Shown here in pieces: positions 36,119 to 46,183 of a stretch of DNA of 64,000 nucleotides. Both the position numbers and the translations under genes were made by a program. Where the stretch lies: positions 1-64,000 of the forward strand of contig NZ_JAJUIS010000004.1 in NCBI RefSeq assembly GCF_029267515.1. The letters run 5' to 3'. The notes below the pieces were generated by a model. The model ran no database searches. It saw only the letters and a list, made by a program, of their open reading frames with translations, and had not been told where the DNA came from. The stretch is from Seleniivibrio woodruffii (GTDB lineage Bacteria; Chrysiogenota; Deferribacteres; Deferribacterales; Geovibrionaceae). Position 1 is the first letter of the stretch, and each line of letters starts with the position of its first letter.

Positions 36119-36726
36119 TGAACGCCCCCTCTGCCTATGCGTCTGCGCTCTTCAACGAAGTTGTTGAAAGCCATCATAAATCCGAGAACAATGAACGCAC
36201 CAGGAGGCAGAATAAGGAGTATTGCCGGACTGAAACCGCTTCCGAAAAGATTTATTCCGAACCAAGAGCCGCTGCCGAGCACTTCACGGATGCTGCCCAG
36301 CACAAAAAGAGTCAGTGTAAAGCCGAGTCCCGATCCGATACCGTCCAGAAGCGAATCGAAAACCCCGTTTTTGGATGCGAAACTCTCAGCCCTGCCAAGA
36401 ACTATGCAGTTCACAACGATAAGCGGGATAAAAAGACCCAAAATCTTGTGCAGGTCATGAAAATACGCGTTCATGGAGAGATCTATCAGTGTAACAAAGG
36501 TGGCGATTATCACAACATATGCAGGTATGCGCACCTTTGCAGGTATTATGTTTTTAACCAGAGCGACGGCAACGTTTGATCCCATAAGAACGCCCATCGT
36601 GGCAAGCCCCATCGCTATCCCGTTAATTGCTGAAGTGGTCACGGCGAGTGTCGGACAGAGCCCCAGAACCTGCTTCATTACGGGGTTGTTCTTAAAAATC
36701 CCTTCTGTAAGGATGGATAATTTCAT
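36115..36726 (-). CDS. rnfE: Rnf complex membrane subunit RnfE
   Basis: A 203-residue homologue of RnfA with six helices. [16 protein letters not shown] and [10 protein letters not shown] carry the paired membrane cysteines. It overlaps rnfG and rnfA by four bases each, consistent with tightly coupled synthesis of the complex. Confidence 0.94.
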   Translation of the reverse strand: MKLSILTEGIFKNNPVMKQVLGLCPTLAVTTSAINGIAMGLATMGVLMGSNVAVALVKNIIPAKVRIPAYVVIIATFVTLIDLSMNAYFHDLHKILGLFIPLIVVNCIVLGRAESFASKNGVFDSLLDGIGSGLGFTLTLFVLGSIREVLGSGSWFGINLFGSGFSPAILLILPPGAFIVLGFMMAFNNFVEERRRIGRGGVQ

Positions 36727-37271
36727 TTTGCACCCCCGGCTTTGCCGATAACGGCAATGGCGGCTCTGACAGCTTCACAGACAGCTCTCGGTGATATTGT
36801 GGCACCGCTGAAACTGTCTATTTCGCCTCCGTCCTTCTTAACGGTTATATTTGAACCTGCGGTTTTGCCGATGAAGCTGTCCCGCCAGATCTTATCCTCT
36901 ATCTTGCTGCCGAGTCCTGGCGTTTCGGCATGACTTATAACCTCAACCCCCAGAACCTTACCCTCGGAAGACACGCCTACAAGTATCTTTATATTACCGG
37001 AATATCCTTTAGCTGTAACGCTTTCAACAGCATATCCGAAGGCCTGTCCGCCCTTCTTGCCTACATAAAGCGTTTTTCCTTCAATAGTCAGTGTATCCCT
37101 GTCCGGTTCGTTGTCAAATCCAGGCAGAACCGTTGTCAGCCCCTTTAAAAAGTCCTGACGCTCCGCATCAGCTATCTTCTGTTTTGTTGCGCCGTAAACG
37201 CCTGCCAGAAGCAGAGCCGCAAGGGCGGAAATAACAGTGAGCACCACCACCATCTTCAGCGGGTTATTCAT
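36723..37271 (-). CDS. rnfG: Rnf complex flavoprotein subunit RnfG
   Basis: A 182-residue protein with one N-terminal helix and a periplasmic FMN-binding domain. SFSGATISPRAV holds the SGAT motif whose threonine carries covalent FMN. The upstream segment HAETPGLGSKI is also typical of RnfG/NqrC. Confidence 0.94.
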   Translation of the reverse strand: MNNPLKMVVVLTVISALAALLLAGVYGATKQKIADAERQDFLKGLTTVLPGFDNEPDRDTLTIEGKTLYVGKKGGQAFGYAVESVTAKGYSGNIKILVGVSSEGKVLGVEVISHAETPGLGSKIEDKIWRDSFIGKTAGSNITVKKDGGEIDSFSGATISPRAVCEAVRAAIAVIGKAGGAK

Positions 37272-38260
37272 TTCTTCACCTCGCCGAACGACAGCGGGCG
37301 CATGTATTTATCCAGCAGAGGAACGAATGCGTTCATTATGAGCACGGCAAAACCAGTGCCCTCAGGATAACTTCCGTATATTCTGATAACCCCTGCGATA
37401 AGCCCGCAGCCTATTCCGAATACTATCTGCGCTCGCTTTATAACAGGCGAGGTAACGTAGTCGGTCGCCATGAAAAAAGCCGCAAGCATCGCCCCGCCGC
37501 TGATTATGTGCAGAAACGGATCGATGGTGCGCTGTGGATTTATCAGCCAGATTATTCCGGTGAACACAAACAGGGTGCCGAGAAACGATACGGGAATGTG
37601 CCATGAAATAATCTTTCTGTTCATCATAAAGAGTCCGCCGATAAGAACGAAAATTGCACCGTCGCCGCCCATGCAGCCGCTTACGTTTCCGATGAGCTGA
37701 TCGGTATAGGTGGCAAGGTTCGCAGTAACAACGTGCCCATGGGCTATGAGGTCTGATTTCAGAGTTCCGAGAGGCGTTGCGGAACTTACCGTATCAAAAA
37801 GAAAACCGTGGATTACGGGGGAAGGTCTCACCCATGAAGTCATTTCCACAGGCCACGCTATTAAAAGGAAAACACGAGCAACCAGAGCCGGGTTGAACGG
37901 ATTCTGTCCCAGTCCGCCGTAGACCTGTTTGGAAACGACTATCGCCACAAACGAACCCACAAGCATAGTCCACCACGGAGCGGCTGCGGGCATGTTCATT
38001 GCAAGCAGAAGCCCTGTAAGAAGGGCGGAATTATCCTTAATAGCTATTGGTCTGCCGGATATCTTATCAAAAAGATACTCGAACCCTACACAGAAAAGAG
38101 CCGTCAGCACATAACCTTTAACAGCGTAATAACCGTAATACCATATTGAATTCGCGATTATGGGAAGCATAGCGATTATAACGGTCATCATCACCTTATT
38201 GGTGGTTTCAGGGTGTCTGTCGTGGGGTGAAAATGTCACCAGAAACTTTCTGTCAGGCAT
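37268..38260 (-). CDS. rnfD: Rnf complex membrane flavoprotein RnfD
   Basis: A 330-residue membrane protein related to NqrB. SSATPLGT contains the threonine expected to bind FMN. GQNPFNPALVARV and the C-terminal EGTGFAVLIMNAFVPLLDKY are family hallmarks. It overlaps rnfC and rnfG by a few bases. Confidence 0.94.
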   Translation of the reverse strand: MPDRKFLVTFSPHDRHPETTNKVMMTVIIAMLPIIANSIWYYGYYAVKGYVLTALFCVGFEYLFDKISGRPIAIKDNSALLTGLLLAMNMPAAAPWWTMLVGSFVAIVVSKQVYGGLGQNPFNPALVARVFLLIAWPVEMTSWVRPSPVIHGFLFDTVSSATPLGTLKSDLIAHGHVVTANLATYTDQLIGNVSGCMGGDGAIFVLIGGLFMMNRKIISWHIPVSFLGTLFVFTGIIWLINPQRTIDPFLHIISGGAMLAAFFMATDYVTSPVIKRAQIVFGIGCGLIAGVIRIYGSYPEGTGFAVLIMNAFVPLLDKYMRPLSFGEVKK

Positions 38261-39560
38261 TTTTCGCCCCTCTCTCCTTTATAATCTGCATTATGTGGCG
38301 TTTAGAAGTTTTAAAACCGCCCACCAGAGTCCTTCTGGACGGGCATACATAGGAGCAGCAGCCGCATTCTATGCAGTTCAGCACATGGTGCTGTTCAAGT
38401 TCTTCATACATCTCCCTTTTCACGAATCTGTCCATAATGGACGGCACAAGAAGCATGGGGCACGCATCCACACAGCGCCCGCAACGTATACACGGATATT
38501 TCGTGAGGTCAGGCATATCCTCTTCGCGGTAAACGACTATTCCGCTGGTACCCTTCATAACAGGCGTTTCTACGGATGTCACAGCCATACCCATCATAGG
38601 TCCGCCCATAACTATCTTTTTCGGCACACCGAGGAACCCGCCGCAAGCCTCTATAAGCGAAAGAATTGGTGTTCCCATCCGCACGCGGAGGTTTTTCGGG
38701 GTGACAACAGCACCTGTAACTGTTACGATACGCTCGAATAGCGGTTTTCTCTCGTAAAAAGCCTCGTAAACTGCGGCTGCCGTGCCGACGTTGTGGACTA
38801 TCACGCCCACTTCAACAGGTAGTTTACCCTCAGGCACAACCCTGTTCAGACAAGACTTAATAAGCTGCTTTTCACCGCCCTGCGGATACTTCACATAAAG
38901 AGGCACAAGCTCGAAACCATACTCACGCCCGTATCTTTTAAAAAGCTGTATAGCGTCGGGCTTGTTCTTCTCTATCCCTATTATTAGGTTCTTAATGTTA
39001 AGTTTTTCTTTGATGAGCACCGCGCCCTTTATAACCTTGAGCGGTTCTTCAAGCATGATGCGATGGTCGCATGTAAGATAAGGTTCGCACTCGGCGCCGT
39101 TTATAAGCAGCGTGTCCACCTCTTTCGGCGGTGACAGCTTAACGTGTGTGGGAAAGGTCGCTCCGCCCATACCCGTTATGCCAGCTCTCTGTATGATTTG
39201 CTGGAAACTTCCTTCGTCTGAAACAGGCTCGTAATTGTCGTTCGTTTCGTCCGCCTCAATTACTATACCCTCCATCCGCCCCGCCATGGGGTGAACGACA
39301 TGGGATATTGAAACAATTTTACCGTTCACAGGGCTATGGATTGCGGCGCTTATAAACCCGCCCGCCTCCGCAACAAGCTCACCTGTCTTAACCTGTTGAT
39401 TTTTCGCAGCCACAGGCTTTGCAGGTGCGCCGATATGCTGTGAAAGGGGAAGATAGAACTTGTCGCCTACCCTTACAGGCAGAGTTTCTGTTGGTTTTCC
39501 GCTGGTAGAGGATTTGTTGTAGTCCGGGTGGATTCCGCCCTTAAACCCGAAAAAAGGCAT
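38253..39560 (-). CDS. rnfC: Rnf complex NADH-binding subunit RnfC
   Basis: A 435-residue peripheral subunit with a flavin/NADH-binding domain (GMGGATFPTHVKL; INGAECEPYLTCDHR) and two [4Fe-4S] motifs, CIRCGRCVDACP and CIECGCCSYVCP. It exchanges electrons with NAD. The start overlaps the stop of the dCMP deaminase gene by one base, so the rnf genes are transcribed with rpiB and the deaminase. Confidence 0.95.
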   Translation of the reverse strand: MPFFGFKGGIHPDYNKSSTSGKPTETLPVRVGDKFYLPLSQHIGAPAKPVAAKNQQVKTGELVAEAGGFISAAIHSPVNGKIVSISHVVHPMAGRMEGIVIEADETNDNYEPVSDEGSFQQIIQRAGITGMGGATFPTHVKLSPPKEVDTLLINGAECEPYLTCDHRIMLEEPLKVIKGAVLIKEKLNIKNLIIGIEKNKPDAIQLFKRYGREYGFELVPLYVKYPQGGEKQLIKSCLNRVVPEGKLPVEVGVIVHNVGTAAAVYEAFYERKPLFERIVTVTGAVVTPKNLRVRMGTPILSLIEACGGFLGVPKKIVMGGPMMGMAVTSVETPVMKGTSGIVVYREEDMPDLTKYPCIRCGRCVDACPMLLVPSIMDRFVKREMYEELEQHHVLNCIECGCCSYVCPSRRTLVGGFKTSKRHIMQIIKERGAKNA

Positions 39561-40024
39561 TAAATTTTTCCTTTTTCGTATTTTATAAGCTGAACCCGCT
39601 TTTCATAAAGCATCTCATCCGCCAGCGGGTCGCTGTATCCCTGCTCGTAAATGACCTTTTCTATCCCTGCGTTGCATATCATTTTCGCGCAGATGGAGCA
39701 GGGTTTCGTGTTGCAGTAAATTACTGAGCCTTTGATGCTTATACCGTGATAAGCCGCCTGGATGATCGCGTTCTGCTCCGCGTGGAGCCCTCGGCATATC
39801 TCGTGGCGCTCACCGGAAGGCACTTTAAGCTGCTCTCTGAGACACCCGGTGACAGCGCAGTGGGCAATTCCGCTGGGAACGCCGTTGTAACCTGTGGCAA
39901 GTATGTGATGGTCTTTAACAATGACTGCTCCCACCTGCCTTCTCAGACATGTCGAGCGCTGTTTCACCAGATTTGTCATTTCAATAAAATATTCGTCCCA
40001 TGAAGGTCTTTCAGTTTTGCTCAT
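39560..40024 (-). CDS. Deoxycytidylate (dCMP) deaminase, ComEB-type
   Basis: A 154-residue zinc enzyme that turns dCMP into dUMP for thymidylate synthesis. LHAEQNAI gives His and the catalytic Glu, and PCSICAKMI gives the two zinc cysteines. It lies one base after rpiB and one base before rnfC. An RNA-editing-type deaminase is less likely given the length and the N-terminal motif [12 protein letters not shown]. Confidence 0.9.
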   Translation of the reverse strand: MSKTERPSWDEYFIEMTNLVKQRSTCLRRQVGAVIVKDHHILATGYNGVPSGIAHCAVTGCLREQLKVPSGERHEICRGLHAEQNAIIQAAYHGISIKGSVIYCNTKPCSICAKMICNAGIEKVIYEQGYSDPLADEMLYEKRVQLIKYEKGKI

Positions 40025-40025
40025 C

Positions 40026-40478
40026 TCAGCACCAGCTGTCTTTAGCGAGTTCGTCTATTTTGTCGATGCGTCTCTGGTGTCTGCCGCCCTCAAACTCAGT
40101 GTTGAGGAACAGATCCACCATGTCCGCAGCTCTTTCTATGGTGGTGATGCGCCCGCCGAGCGCCATTATGTTTGCATCGTTGTGCAGACGGCACATCTTC
40201 GCCGTGTATGTGTCGAAACAGAGCGCACAGCGTATGCCTTTGAATTTGTTTGCAGAAATTGAGATGCCTATGCCGGAACCGCACATGATTATGGCACAGT
40301 CGGCTTTTTTGTCCAGCACCGCTTTTGCGGCTGCTGCGCCGAAGTCGGGATAGTCAACGGATACTTCAGAGTCGGTTCCAAGATCCAGAATCTCGTAACC
40401 TTTTGATGTAAGATAGTTTTTGATTTCAGTTTTAAGACCGAATCCGCCGTGATCGGACGCAAGTGCTACACGTTTCAA
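40026..40478 (-). CDS. rpiB: Ribose-5-phosphate isomerase B
   Basis: A 150-residue enzyme interconverting ribose 5-phosphate and ribulose 5-phosphate. [11 protein letters not shown], the catalytic cysteine in MCGSGIG and [14 protein letters not shown] are typical. It opens the operon that continues into the deaminase and rnf genes. Confidence 0.94.
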   Translation of the reverse strand: MKRVALASDHGGFGLKTEIKNYLTSKGYEILDLGTDSEVSVDYPDFGAAAAKAVLDKKADCAIIMCGSGIGISISANKFKGIRCALCFDTYTAKMCRLHNDANIMALGGRITTIERAADMVDLFLNTEFEGGRHQRRIDKIDELAKDSWC

Positions 40479-40558
40479 ATTACACCTCGAATCAATAGTA
40501 ACGGCTTAAAGAACAATATCAGATTTTCCAATATAATGAAAGCCTATATTTAAAAACC

Positions 40559-41467
40559 CTATTCGTTTCTGGGAATGGCGAGCATACGTTCAATGCAGGT
40601 CACCGCTTTTTTCGCAACGTCCTTATCGACAGTGATAACGTTGCCCATGTTTAAAAGGCACTCATAAACATCTTTCAGAGTGGTCTTTTTCATGTTTTTA
40701 CAGGTGAATCCCTCGTATGCGAACAGGAAGGTTTTGTCCGGATTTTCAAGCCTGAGCCTGTAGCCCACGCCGGTTTCCGTTGCGATGATAAATTTCTTCG
40801 CAGGGTTTGTTTTGCAGTAGGTATATATGCCCGAAGTGGAGCAGACATGGTCTGCAATGTCCACCACAGCGGGCGGGCATTCCGGATGTGCGACAACGAC
40901 TGCATCGGGATTTTCACGGCGCAGCTGCTGTATCTCAGGTACTGTGACACGGTTATGGATGGGGCAGAAGCCGGGATAGAGGATTATCTCTTTATCTGTA
41001 AACCTCTGGACGTAGTTTCCGAGGTTTTTGTCGGGGACAAAGAGTATCTTATCAGACTGTATGCTTTTAATGACGTTGACAGCGTTGCCGGACGTGCAGC
41101 AGAGGTCGCTCTGCGCCTTGACTTCGGCGGTGGAGTTCACATAGCAGACGGTGACGGCTCCTGGGTGCTGCGCCTTGAATTCGGCTAGTTTTTCACCCGT
41201 TATCATGTCCGCCATGGGACATCCAGCGTCAAGTCTGGGCAGAAGGACAGTCTTTTCCGGTGCGAGCATATGGGCGGTCTCCGCCATGAAATGTACGCCG
41301 CAGAAAACAATGACCTTGTTTGAGGTCTTTGCAGCCTCAATGGACAGTCCGAGTGAATCCCCTGTGATGTCCGCTATTTCCTGAATTTCATCTATCTGGT
41401 AGTTATGGGCGAGGATAACTGCATCCCGCTCCTTCGCAAGCCTTTTAATCTCCGCTTTGTAGTCCAT
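40559..41467 (-). CDS. nadA: Quinolinate synthase NadA
   Basis: A 302-residue [4Fe-4S] enzyme that condenses iminoaspartate and dihydroxyacetone phosphate in NAD synthesis. AHNYQIDEIQ, GVHFMAETA, HPECPPAVV and the CSTSG segment are characteristic, with cysteines spaced as cluster ligands. It is the last gene of rarA-fau-rny-ymdB-nadA. nadB and nadC are not in the window. Confidence 0.94.
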   Translation of the reverse strand: MDYKAEIKRLAKERDAVILAHNYQIDEIQEIADITGDSLGLSIEAAKTSNKVIVFCGVHFMAETAHMLAPEKTVLLPRLDAGCPMADMITGEKLAEFKAQHPGAVTVCYVNSTAEVKAQSDLCCTSGNAVNVIKSIQSDKILFVPDKNLGNYVQRFTDKEIILYPGFCPIHNRVTVPEIQQLRRENPDAVVVAHPECPPAVVDIADHVCSTSGIYTYCKTNPAKKFIIATETGVGYRLRLENPDKTFLFAYEGFTCKNMKKTTLKDVYECLLNMGNVITVDKDVAKKAVTCIERMLAIPRNE

Positions 41468-41468
41468 A

Positions 41469-42242
41469 TCAGTCTCCCGATGTGATGCATACTGTTGAAA
41501 AACCAGTGACCTTCAGGTCGCTTCCGTACTCGAAAACCAAGGCATTAAACAATATTTTACCCCGCTTTTCAACCTCAAATTTGCGCGGCATACCCGTCAG
41601 AAACCTTTCTATAGGTGCGTATTTTTCCATTCCTATGACAGAGTTGAGTGCACCGCACATTCCTGTGTCGGTGAGGTAAAGGGTGCCTTTGGGGAGCAGG
41701 CGTTCATCATTGGTCTGAACGTGGGTGTGGGTTCCGGCAACGGCTCCTGCGCGCCCGTCGGCATAAAGCCCGAACGCTGTCTTTTCGCTGGTCGCCTCCG
41801 CATGGAAATCCACGAAAACGAACCCTTCGGCATCTTCCATTATTTTATCAAATTTGCGGAAAGGGCAGTCGGAAAGCCCCATGAAGATGCGCCCTATAAG
41901 GTTTACGCAGGTGAATTTTTCGCCGTTCTTCTCAATAGTTATACTGCCTCTGCCCGGCACTCCTTCCGGCATGTTCGCGGGACGGATGAGCCTGTCCATC
42001 TTATCGATGGACTTCTCCACCTCTTTGTTGTCCCAGACGTGATTGCCTGTGGTGAGAATGTCGATGTCGAGCCGCATAAGCTCTTCATATACAGCATAGG
42101 AAATGCCGAAACCGCCAGAGGAGTTTTCGGCATTTGCAATGATGATATCCGGTTTATATTCTGCCCGGACGGCGGGCAGAAAGGTTTGAACCGCCTTTCT
42201 GCCTGTGCGCCCGATAATATCTCCGATATGGAGGACTTTCAC
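41469..42242 (-). CDS. ymdB: YmdB-family metallophosphoesterase
   Basis: A 257-residue phosphoesterase active on 2',3'-cyclic nucleotides in Bacillus. Metal ligands appear in [36 protein letters not shown] and GTHTHVQT. It overlaps rny by four bases, the usual rny-ymdB pairing, so a role in RNA turnover or signalling is likely. Confidence 0.92.
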   Translation of the reverse strand: MKVLHIGDIIGRTGRKAVQTFLPAVRAEYKPDIIIANAENSSGGFGISYAVYEELMRLDIDILTTGNHVWDNKEVEKSIDKMDRLIRPANMPEGVPGRGSITIEKNGEKFTCVNLIGRIFMGLSDCPFRKFDKIMEDAEGFVFVDFHAEATSEKTAFGLYADGRAGAVAGTHTHVQTNDERLLPKGTLYLTDTGMCGALNSVIGMEKYAPIERFLTGMPRKFEVEKRGKILFNALVFEYGSDLKVTGFSTVCITSGD

Positions 42243-43798
42243 TTTGCGTATCCGACCGCTCTGGATTCGCGGATAACGGTCACTTTTATCTGACCGGGAT
42301 ATGTCAGCTCGTCCTCTATCTGTTTTGAAATGTCTTTGGACAGCGTAACCAGTCTTTCATCGTTAACCTTTTCGGGTTCAACGATGATTCTGACCTCGCG
42401 TCCCGCCTGAATAGCGTAGGATTTACTTACGCCGTCAAAACCGCCTGCGATTGTTTCAAGGTTTTCAAGACGCTTGATGTAGCTTTCCAGAACTTCGCGT
42501 CTCGCACCGGGGCGTGAAGCGGAGATTGCATCCGCCGCCTGAACAAGGACAGCCTCGATACATTTGAACTCCTCTTCGCCGTGGTGGGAAGCTATCGCGT
42601 TGATAACTCTCCAGTCCTCTTTGTGCTTTTTAGCGACTTCAACACCGATTTCAGTGTGTGAGCCTTCAGCTTCATAGTCGATCGCTTTACCGATATCGTG
42701 GAGAAGTCCCGCACGTTTTGCTATCTTCTCGTTAAGTCCGAGTTCGGCAGCCATCAGACCTGTTATCTTGGCAACCTCAATTGAGTGACCGAGAACGTTC
42801 TGACCGTAGGAAGTTCTGTATTTCAGCCTGCCCAGCAGCCTTGTGATGTCCTTGCTGACGTTGTGCAGACCAAGGTTGAAAAGGGCTTCCTCGCCCACTT
42901 CGAGAACGTGTTTTTCAAGTTCCTCTTTCGCCTTGTTGTAAATCTCCTCGATGCGCGCTGGGTGGATACGTCCGTCGGACACAAGCCTTTCCAGCGTCAT
43001 TTTGGCAATCTCTCTGCGGAAAGGGTCATAGGACGAAAGGATAACCGCTTCCGGTGTGTCGTCAACGATTATGTCAACGCCTGTAACGCTTTCAAACGTG
43101 CGGATGTTACGTCCTTCACGTCCGATGATACGTCCTTTCATCTCGTCGGAGGGGAGCGCTACAACTGTAACGGTTATCTCCGAAATGTATTCCGGTGCGC
43201 AGCGCTGGATGGCTGTGGAGATTATGCTTCTTGCCTTTTTGTCGGCTTCTGTCTTTGTCTCCTCTTCCAGTTCGCGCAGTGTTCTTGCGGCTTCAAGTTT
43301 CGCGTCGTCAACCATCTGTGCGATAAGCATCTGTTTGGCTTCCTCGCTGGTCATGTTTGCGATCTTTTCGGTTTCGAAGATGATATTCTGTTTCATCTCG
43401 TTGATGCGTTCTTTTGTCGCCTCAATCTCTTTCAGGCGTCTGTCATATTCCGCATCTTTCTGTACGAAGGATTCCTCTTTTTTCTCAAGGGATTCCATTT
43501 TCTTGTCAACCGCCTCTTCCTTCTGGAAGATGCGTTTTTCCTGAACTTTCAGGTCGTTGCGCTTCTCGCGCACTTCTCTTTCGATTTCTGCTTTGCCTTT
43601 GTTAACAATATCTTTTGCTTCGAGTTTGGACTCCTTAATGATGTCGTCGCCCTCTCTCTTCGCTCTGCTGATAATGTCCTCAGCGGTTTTGTTCAGTTTC
43701 AGATTTTCAGCGTCATTTCTTTTTTTCTGCCAGAACATTCCGAAAAATGCTCCGATAACAGCTCCGGCTACCACCAGAAGGTAATAAACTATACCCAT
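42239..43798 (-). CDS. rny: Ribonuclease Y
   Basis: A 519-residue membrane-anchored endoribonuclease that starts mRNA decay. An N-terminal helix ([18 protein letters not shown]) leads to a long coiled coil (about residues 25-190), a KH RNA-binding domain and an HD domain with [13 protein letters not shown]. It overlaps fau by one base and ymdB by four. Confidence 0.96.
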   Translation of the reverse strand: MGIVYYLLVVAGAVIGAFFGMFWQKKRNDAENLKLNKTAEDIISRAKREGDDIIKESKLEAKDIVNKGKAEIEREVREKRNDLKVQEKRIFQKEEAVDKKMESLEKKEESFVQKDAEYDRRLKEIEATKERINEMKQNIIFETEKIANMTSEEAKQMLIAQMVDDAKLEAARTLRELEEETKTEADKKARSIISTAIQRCAPEYISEITVTVVALPSDEMKGRIIGREGRNIRTFESVTGVDIIVDDTPEAVILSSYDPFRREIAKMTLERLVSDGRIHPARIEEIYNKAKEELEKHVLEVGEEALFNLGLHNVSKDITRLLGRLKYRTSYGQNVLGHSIEVAKITGLMAAELGLNEKIAKRAGLLHDIGKAIDYEAEGSHTEIGVEVAKKHKEDWRVINAIASHHGEEEFKCIEAVLVQAADAISASRPGARREVLESYIKRLENLETIAGGFDGVSKSYAIQAGREVRIIVEPEKVNDERLVTLSKDISKQIEDELTYPGQIKVTVIRESRAVGYAK

Positions 43799-44343
43799 CA
43801 GCTGTTCCTCCTGTATATATCAGTTTCGGTGACGAGCACATCACATGGGATGTCGTGGGGTTCGGCTTCGATGCTGTCGAAAAGCTGACATTCGAAAGCC
43901 AGCCCCGCGGCAATCCTGATTTTGCCCGCCGCAAGGAGCCTGTCATAATAACCTTTGCCCCAGCCCACCCGCACAAGCCTTCTGTCGAAGGCAACGCCGG
44001 GCACCGCGGCAACGTCTATGGATTCGTAATCGGTACATCCGGCAGGCTCGCAAATTCCGTATGCACCGCAGATAAGGCTGTTTTCACCTTTATAAAGCCC
44101 AAGCTCTATACCGCCCCCTCGGACACGGGGCAGATAAACCGCCTTTTTCATACCGTATAAGATGCTTATAAGCGCCGTCGTATCGACCTCGCCTTTAAAG
44201 CCCGCATACAGCAGAAAACTATCAAACTCCGAGAACTCCGCCAAAAACCGCTCCGTTATCTTCAGAGAAGCAGCCCCCGCATATGCCGCATCAAGATTGT
44301 TTCTGCGCTCAAGCGCCTCACATCGCGCCTTTGCCTTTTCCAT
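43798..44343 (-). CDS. 5-Formyltetrahydrofolate cyclo-ligase
   Basis: A 181-residue enzyme that returns 5-formyl-THF to 5,10-methenyl-THF. The ATP-binding loop is [16 protein letters not shown] at 44343 has AAGG upstream; an earlier ATG lacks a good site. Its location near zapA and a 6S RNA mirrors the zapA-ssrS-ygfA order of enterobacteria, here with rarA between. Confidence 0.88.
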   Translation of the reverse strand: MEKAKARCEALERRNNLDAAYAGAASLKITERFLAEFSEFDSFLLYAGFKGEVDTTALISILYGMKKAVYLPRVRGGGIELGLYKGENSLICGAYGICEPAGCTDYESIDVAAVPGVAFDRRLVRVGWGKGYYDRLLAAGKIRIAAGLAFECQLFDSIEAEPHDIPCDVLVTETDIYRRNS

Positions 44344-45550
44344 AAACCTTAACTCCGGCATGGAGTTTTTTCAGCCTGTCGGCTATTTTGCTTTCAAATC
44401 CAGCGTCGGACGGGTCATAAAAGACTTTGTCCGTCGCGCCGTATTCCTGTTTAACAAACCCGCCGTGGTCAAATGGATAAATATATCCCTGTCCGTTTGT
44501 CCTCAATGGTTCCGGAACCACCGGCGCGTTCTCTTCGAGATACTCTTTAACCCTGTGCATCGACATATAGCTGCGGTTGCTCTTGGGGCAGCCTGCAAGG
44601 AATGTCACAACATGGGCGAGGATAATATCCCCTTCCGGTCTGCCCACTGCCATGAAGTTTTCATAGCCCGCGTGTGCAAACAGCACCGCATCGGGAAAGG
44701 CACTGCCTACGTCCTCCGACGCGCTTATAAGCAGTCTGCGGAAGATTGCCTCCGGCTCCATACCGCTTTTAAGGAGCGAAAAAGCCCACAAAAGCGCGGA
44801 ATCGGGGTCTGTTCCCCTTATGCTTTTGATCATCGCCGAAAGCATATTATAATGCTCGTCGGTGTTATATCTTCCGGAAGCCGTGTGCTGCGCAGCCTCT
44901 TTAACATTGAGGTGCAGAACGTCATCCGTAAACCTGCCGCCTATGGCGGAAAGCTCAAGAAGACTGTAAAAACGTCGTCCGTCGCCGTCCGCCGCCTGAA
45001 CGAGCCTGTCGAAGTCCTCGTCAGTTATAACGGCGTCAACGGCGTTATACCGCTTTTTAAAATACTCGCACGCCTTCGCGAACATCTGCGCAAATGCCGC
45101 ACGGTCAAGTCTATGAAGTTCAAAGACAAAACTGCGCGAACGCAGAGGGTGTATTAAATTGTGATAGGGGTTTTCCGTGGAAGCTCCGATCAGCTTTGCG
45201 TGTCCGGAATCTATCAGTCCGAGAAGCAGCACCTGCTGGCTTTTGTTGAACCTGTGCAGTTCATCCAGAAAGACCAGCGTTTTGCCTCTGGTTCCCGCAG
45301 ACTCCATAACCTGCTTGATTTCCGCCGCGCCCGCCGTGGCCGCGTGGAGACTGACAAAGGGCATCTGCAAATGGTTTCCGATTATTTCTGCCAAGGTGGT
45401 TTTGCCTGTGCCGGGTGGACCGATAAGAATGATCGAGTCAAACCCGCCGTCTTCTGCCATCTTTCGAAATACGGAATCTGCACCCAACAGATGATTCTGT
45501 CCGGCTATATCGTCAAAGACCTTAGGTCTTAACTCTTCCAGTATTCTCAT
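44318..45550 (-). CDS. rarA: Replication-associated recombination protein RarA (MgsA)
   Basis: A 410-residue AAA+ ATPase of the RarA/WRNIP1 family that acts at stalled replication forks. Walker A is GPPGTGKTTL, Walker B LVFLDELHRF, and the C-terminal tetramerisation region contains ASEDVGSAFPDAV and the KSNRSYMSM segment. It opens the five-gene operon to nadA. It has the leading position and no clear ribosome-binding overlap upstream. Confidence 0.93.
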   Translation of the reverse strand: MRILEELRPKVFDDIAGQNHLLGADSVFRKMAEDGGFDSIILIGPPGTGKTTLAEIIGNHLQMPFVSLHAATAGAAEIKQVMESAGTRGKTLVFLDELHRFNKSQQVLLLGLIDSGHAKLIGASTENPYHNLIHPLRSRSFVFELHRLDRAAFAQMFAKACEYFKKRYNAVDAVITDEDFDRLVQAADGDGRRFYSLLELSAIGGRFTDDVLHLNVKEAAQHTASGRYNTDEHYNMLSAMIKSIRGTDPDSALLWAFSLLKSGMEPEAIFRRLLISASEDVGSAFPDAVLFAHAGYENFMAVGRPEGDIILAHVVTFLAGCPKSNRSYMSMHRVKEYLEENAPVVPEPLRTNGQGYIYPFDHGGFVKQEYGATDKVFYDPSDAGFESKIADRLKKLHAGVKVYGKGKGAM

Positions 45551-45604
45551 TTATATATAAACCCCTAACGGGCGGTAAAAAACCTTTAAACTCTGTCGGT
45601 TACT

Positions 45605-45720
45605 AAACGCATCAGCTTTACGGCTGCCGAGACTGCTTCAGGCTGAATCCTTTGCGAGGTTCACAGCGATGAGGCGGTGCCGTTTTCATATCACTTTGCC
45701 GCCAAACAAAAGATGCGTTC
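45605..45720. repeat. Structured intergenic element containing REP-like core
   Basis: AACGCATC (45606-45613) is the reverse complement of GATGCGTT (45712-45719), and ACGGC (45620-45624) of GCCGT (45689-45693), so the stretch can fold into one long stem. Inside lies GAGACTGCTTC and GATGAGGCGG, which match the dispersed repeat family. The element lies upstream of rarA and downstream of the 6S RNA. No ORF is present here. Confidence 0.5.
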
Positions 45721-45807
45721 GTACCTCTTTGGTTATTATATTAGCACATCATTGAAAATGAGCAATGATATGTTTAACAAAAAAACTATCGTTCGTTAAA
45801 AAAGTAC

Positions 45808-45995
45808 AAAAAAGCCCCCGCTTATGCCGTAAGCATATTCCAATTGTAGCCCTGTAACATCAGGGCGGAGGAATCACGACGCATCAGGCTTCCTGCTGCA
45901 AGGCAGGCTTGCACACCGCAATCAGTATCATCCCCCTTTTCTGGAGTGTTGGCTCCAATTTTCATATGAAACACGAACACAGCAGGGGCATCTTT
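45808..45995 (-). ncRNA. ssrS: 6S RNA (SsrS)
   Basis: The minus-strand transcript of about 188 nt folds as expected for 6S RNA, which mimics an open promoter and binds the sigma-70 holoenzyme. The 5' GCCCCTGCT pairs with 3' AGCGGGGGC, closing the molecule, followed by six T residues. Between are segments matching conserved 6S positions: TGTTCGTG and TTTCATA near the 5' end, GAAGCCTGATGCGTCGTGAT on the 3' side, and CCCTGATGTTACAGGG. It lies downstream of zapA, its classical location. A -10-like TAGAAT occurs just upstream. Ends are approximate. Confidence 0.85.
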
Positions 45996-46042
45996 AGACT
46001 TTTTACATTCTATTTTGTAAATAAATAACATCGTGTCATTTA

Positions 46043-46130
46043 ATGAGATTGCCGCGTCAGCCTATCGTCTTCTTTGCAATGACAATAATTTACGTCTTCG
46101 CGAGAAGCGCAGCGCCGAAGCGGTCTCATC
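46043..46130. repeat. Dispersed palindromic (REP-like) repeat, full copy
   Basis: Begins ATGAGATTGCCGC and ends GAAGCGGTCTCAT as imperfect inverted ends, with TCTTCGCGAGAAGCGCAGCG inside. It matches the copy at 10735 in order and length. It lies between zapA and the 6S RNA. Confidence 0.7.
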
Positions 46131-46183
46131 TTTTTTCAGGTTTGTCAGCAACCTATATAATAACATCCTGTCATTTTCAATTT

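Noticed and set aside
42785-43888. 367-codon plus-strand open frame opposite rny
   Set aside because: Shadow of the RNase Y coiled coil; composition rich in Phe/Cys and no homology recognised.
45822-46031. 69-codon minus-strand frame within the 6S RNA region
   Set aside because: The sequence is explained by the structured 6S RNA and lacks a ribosome-binding site.
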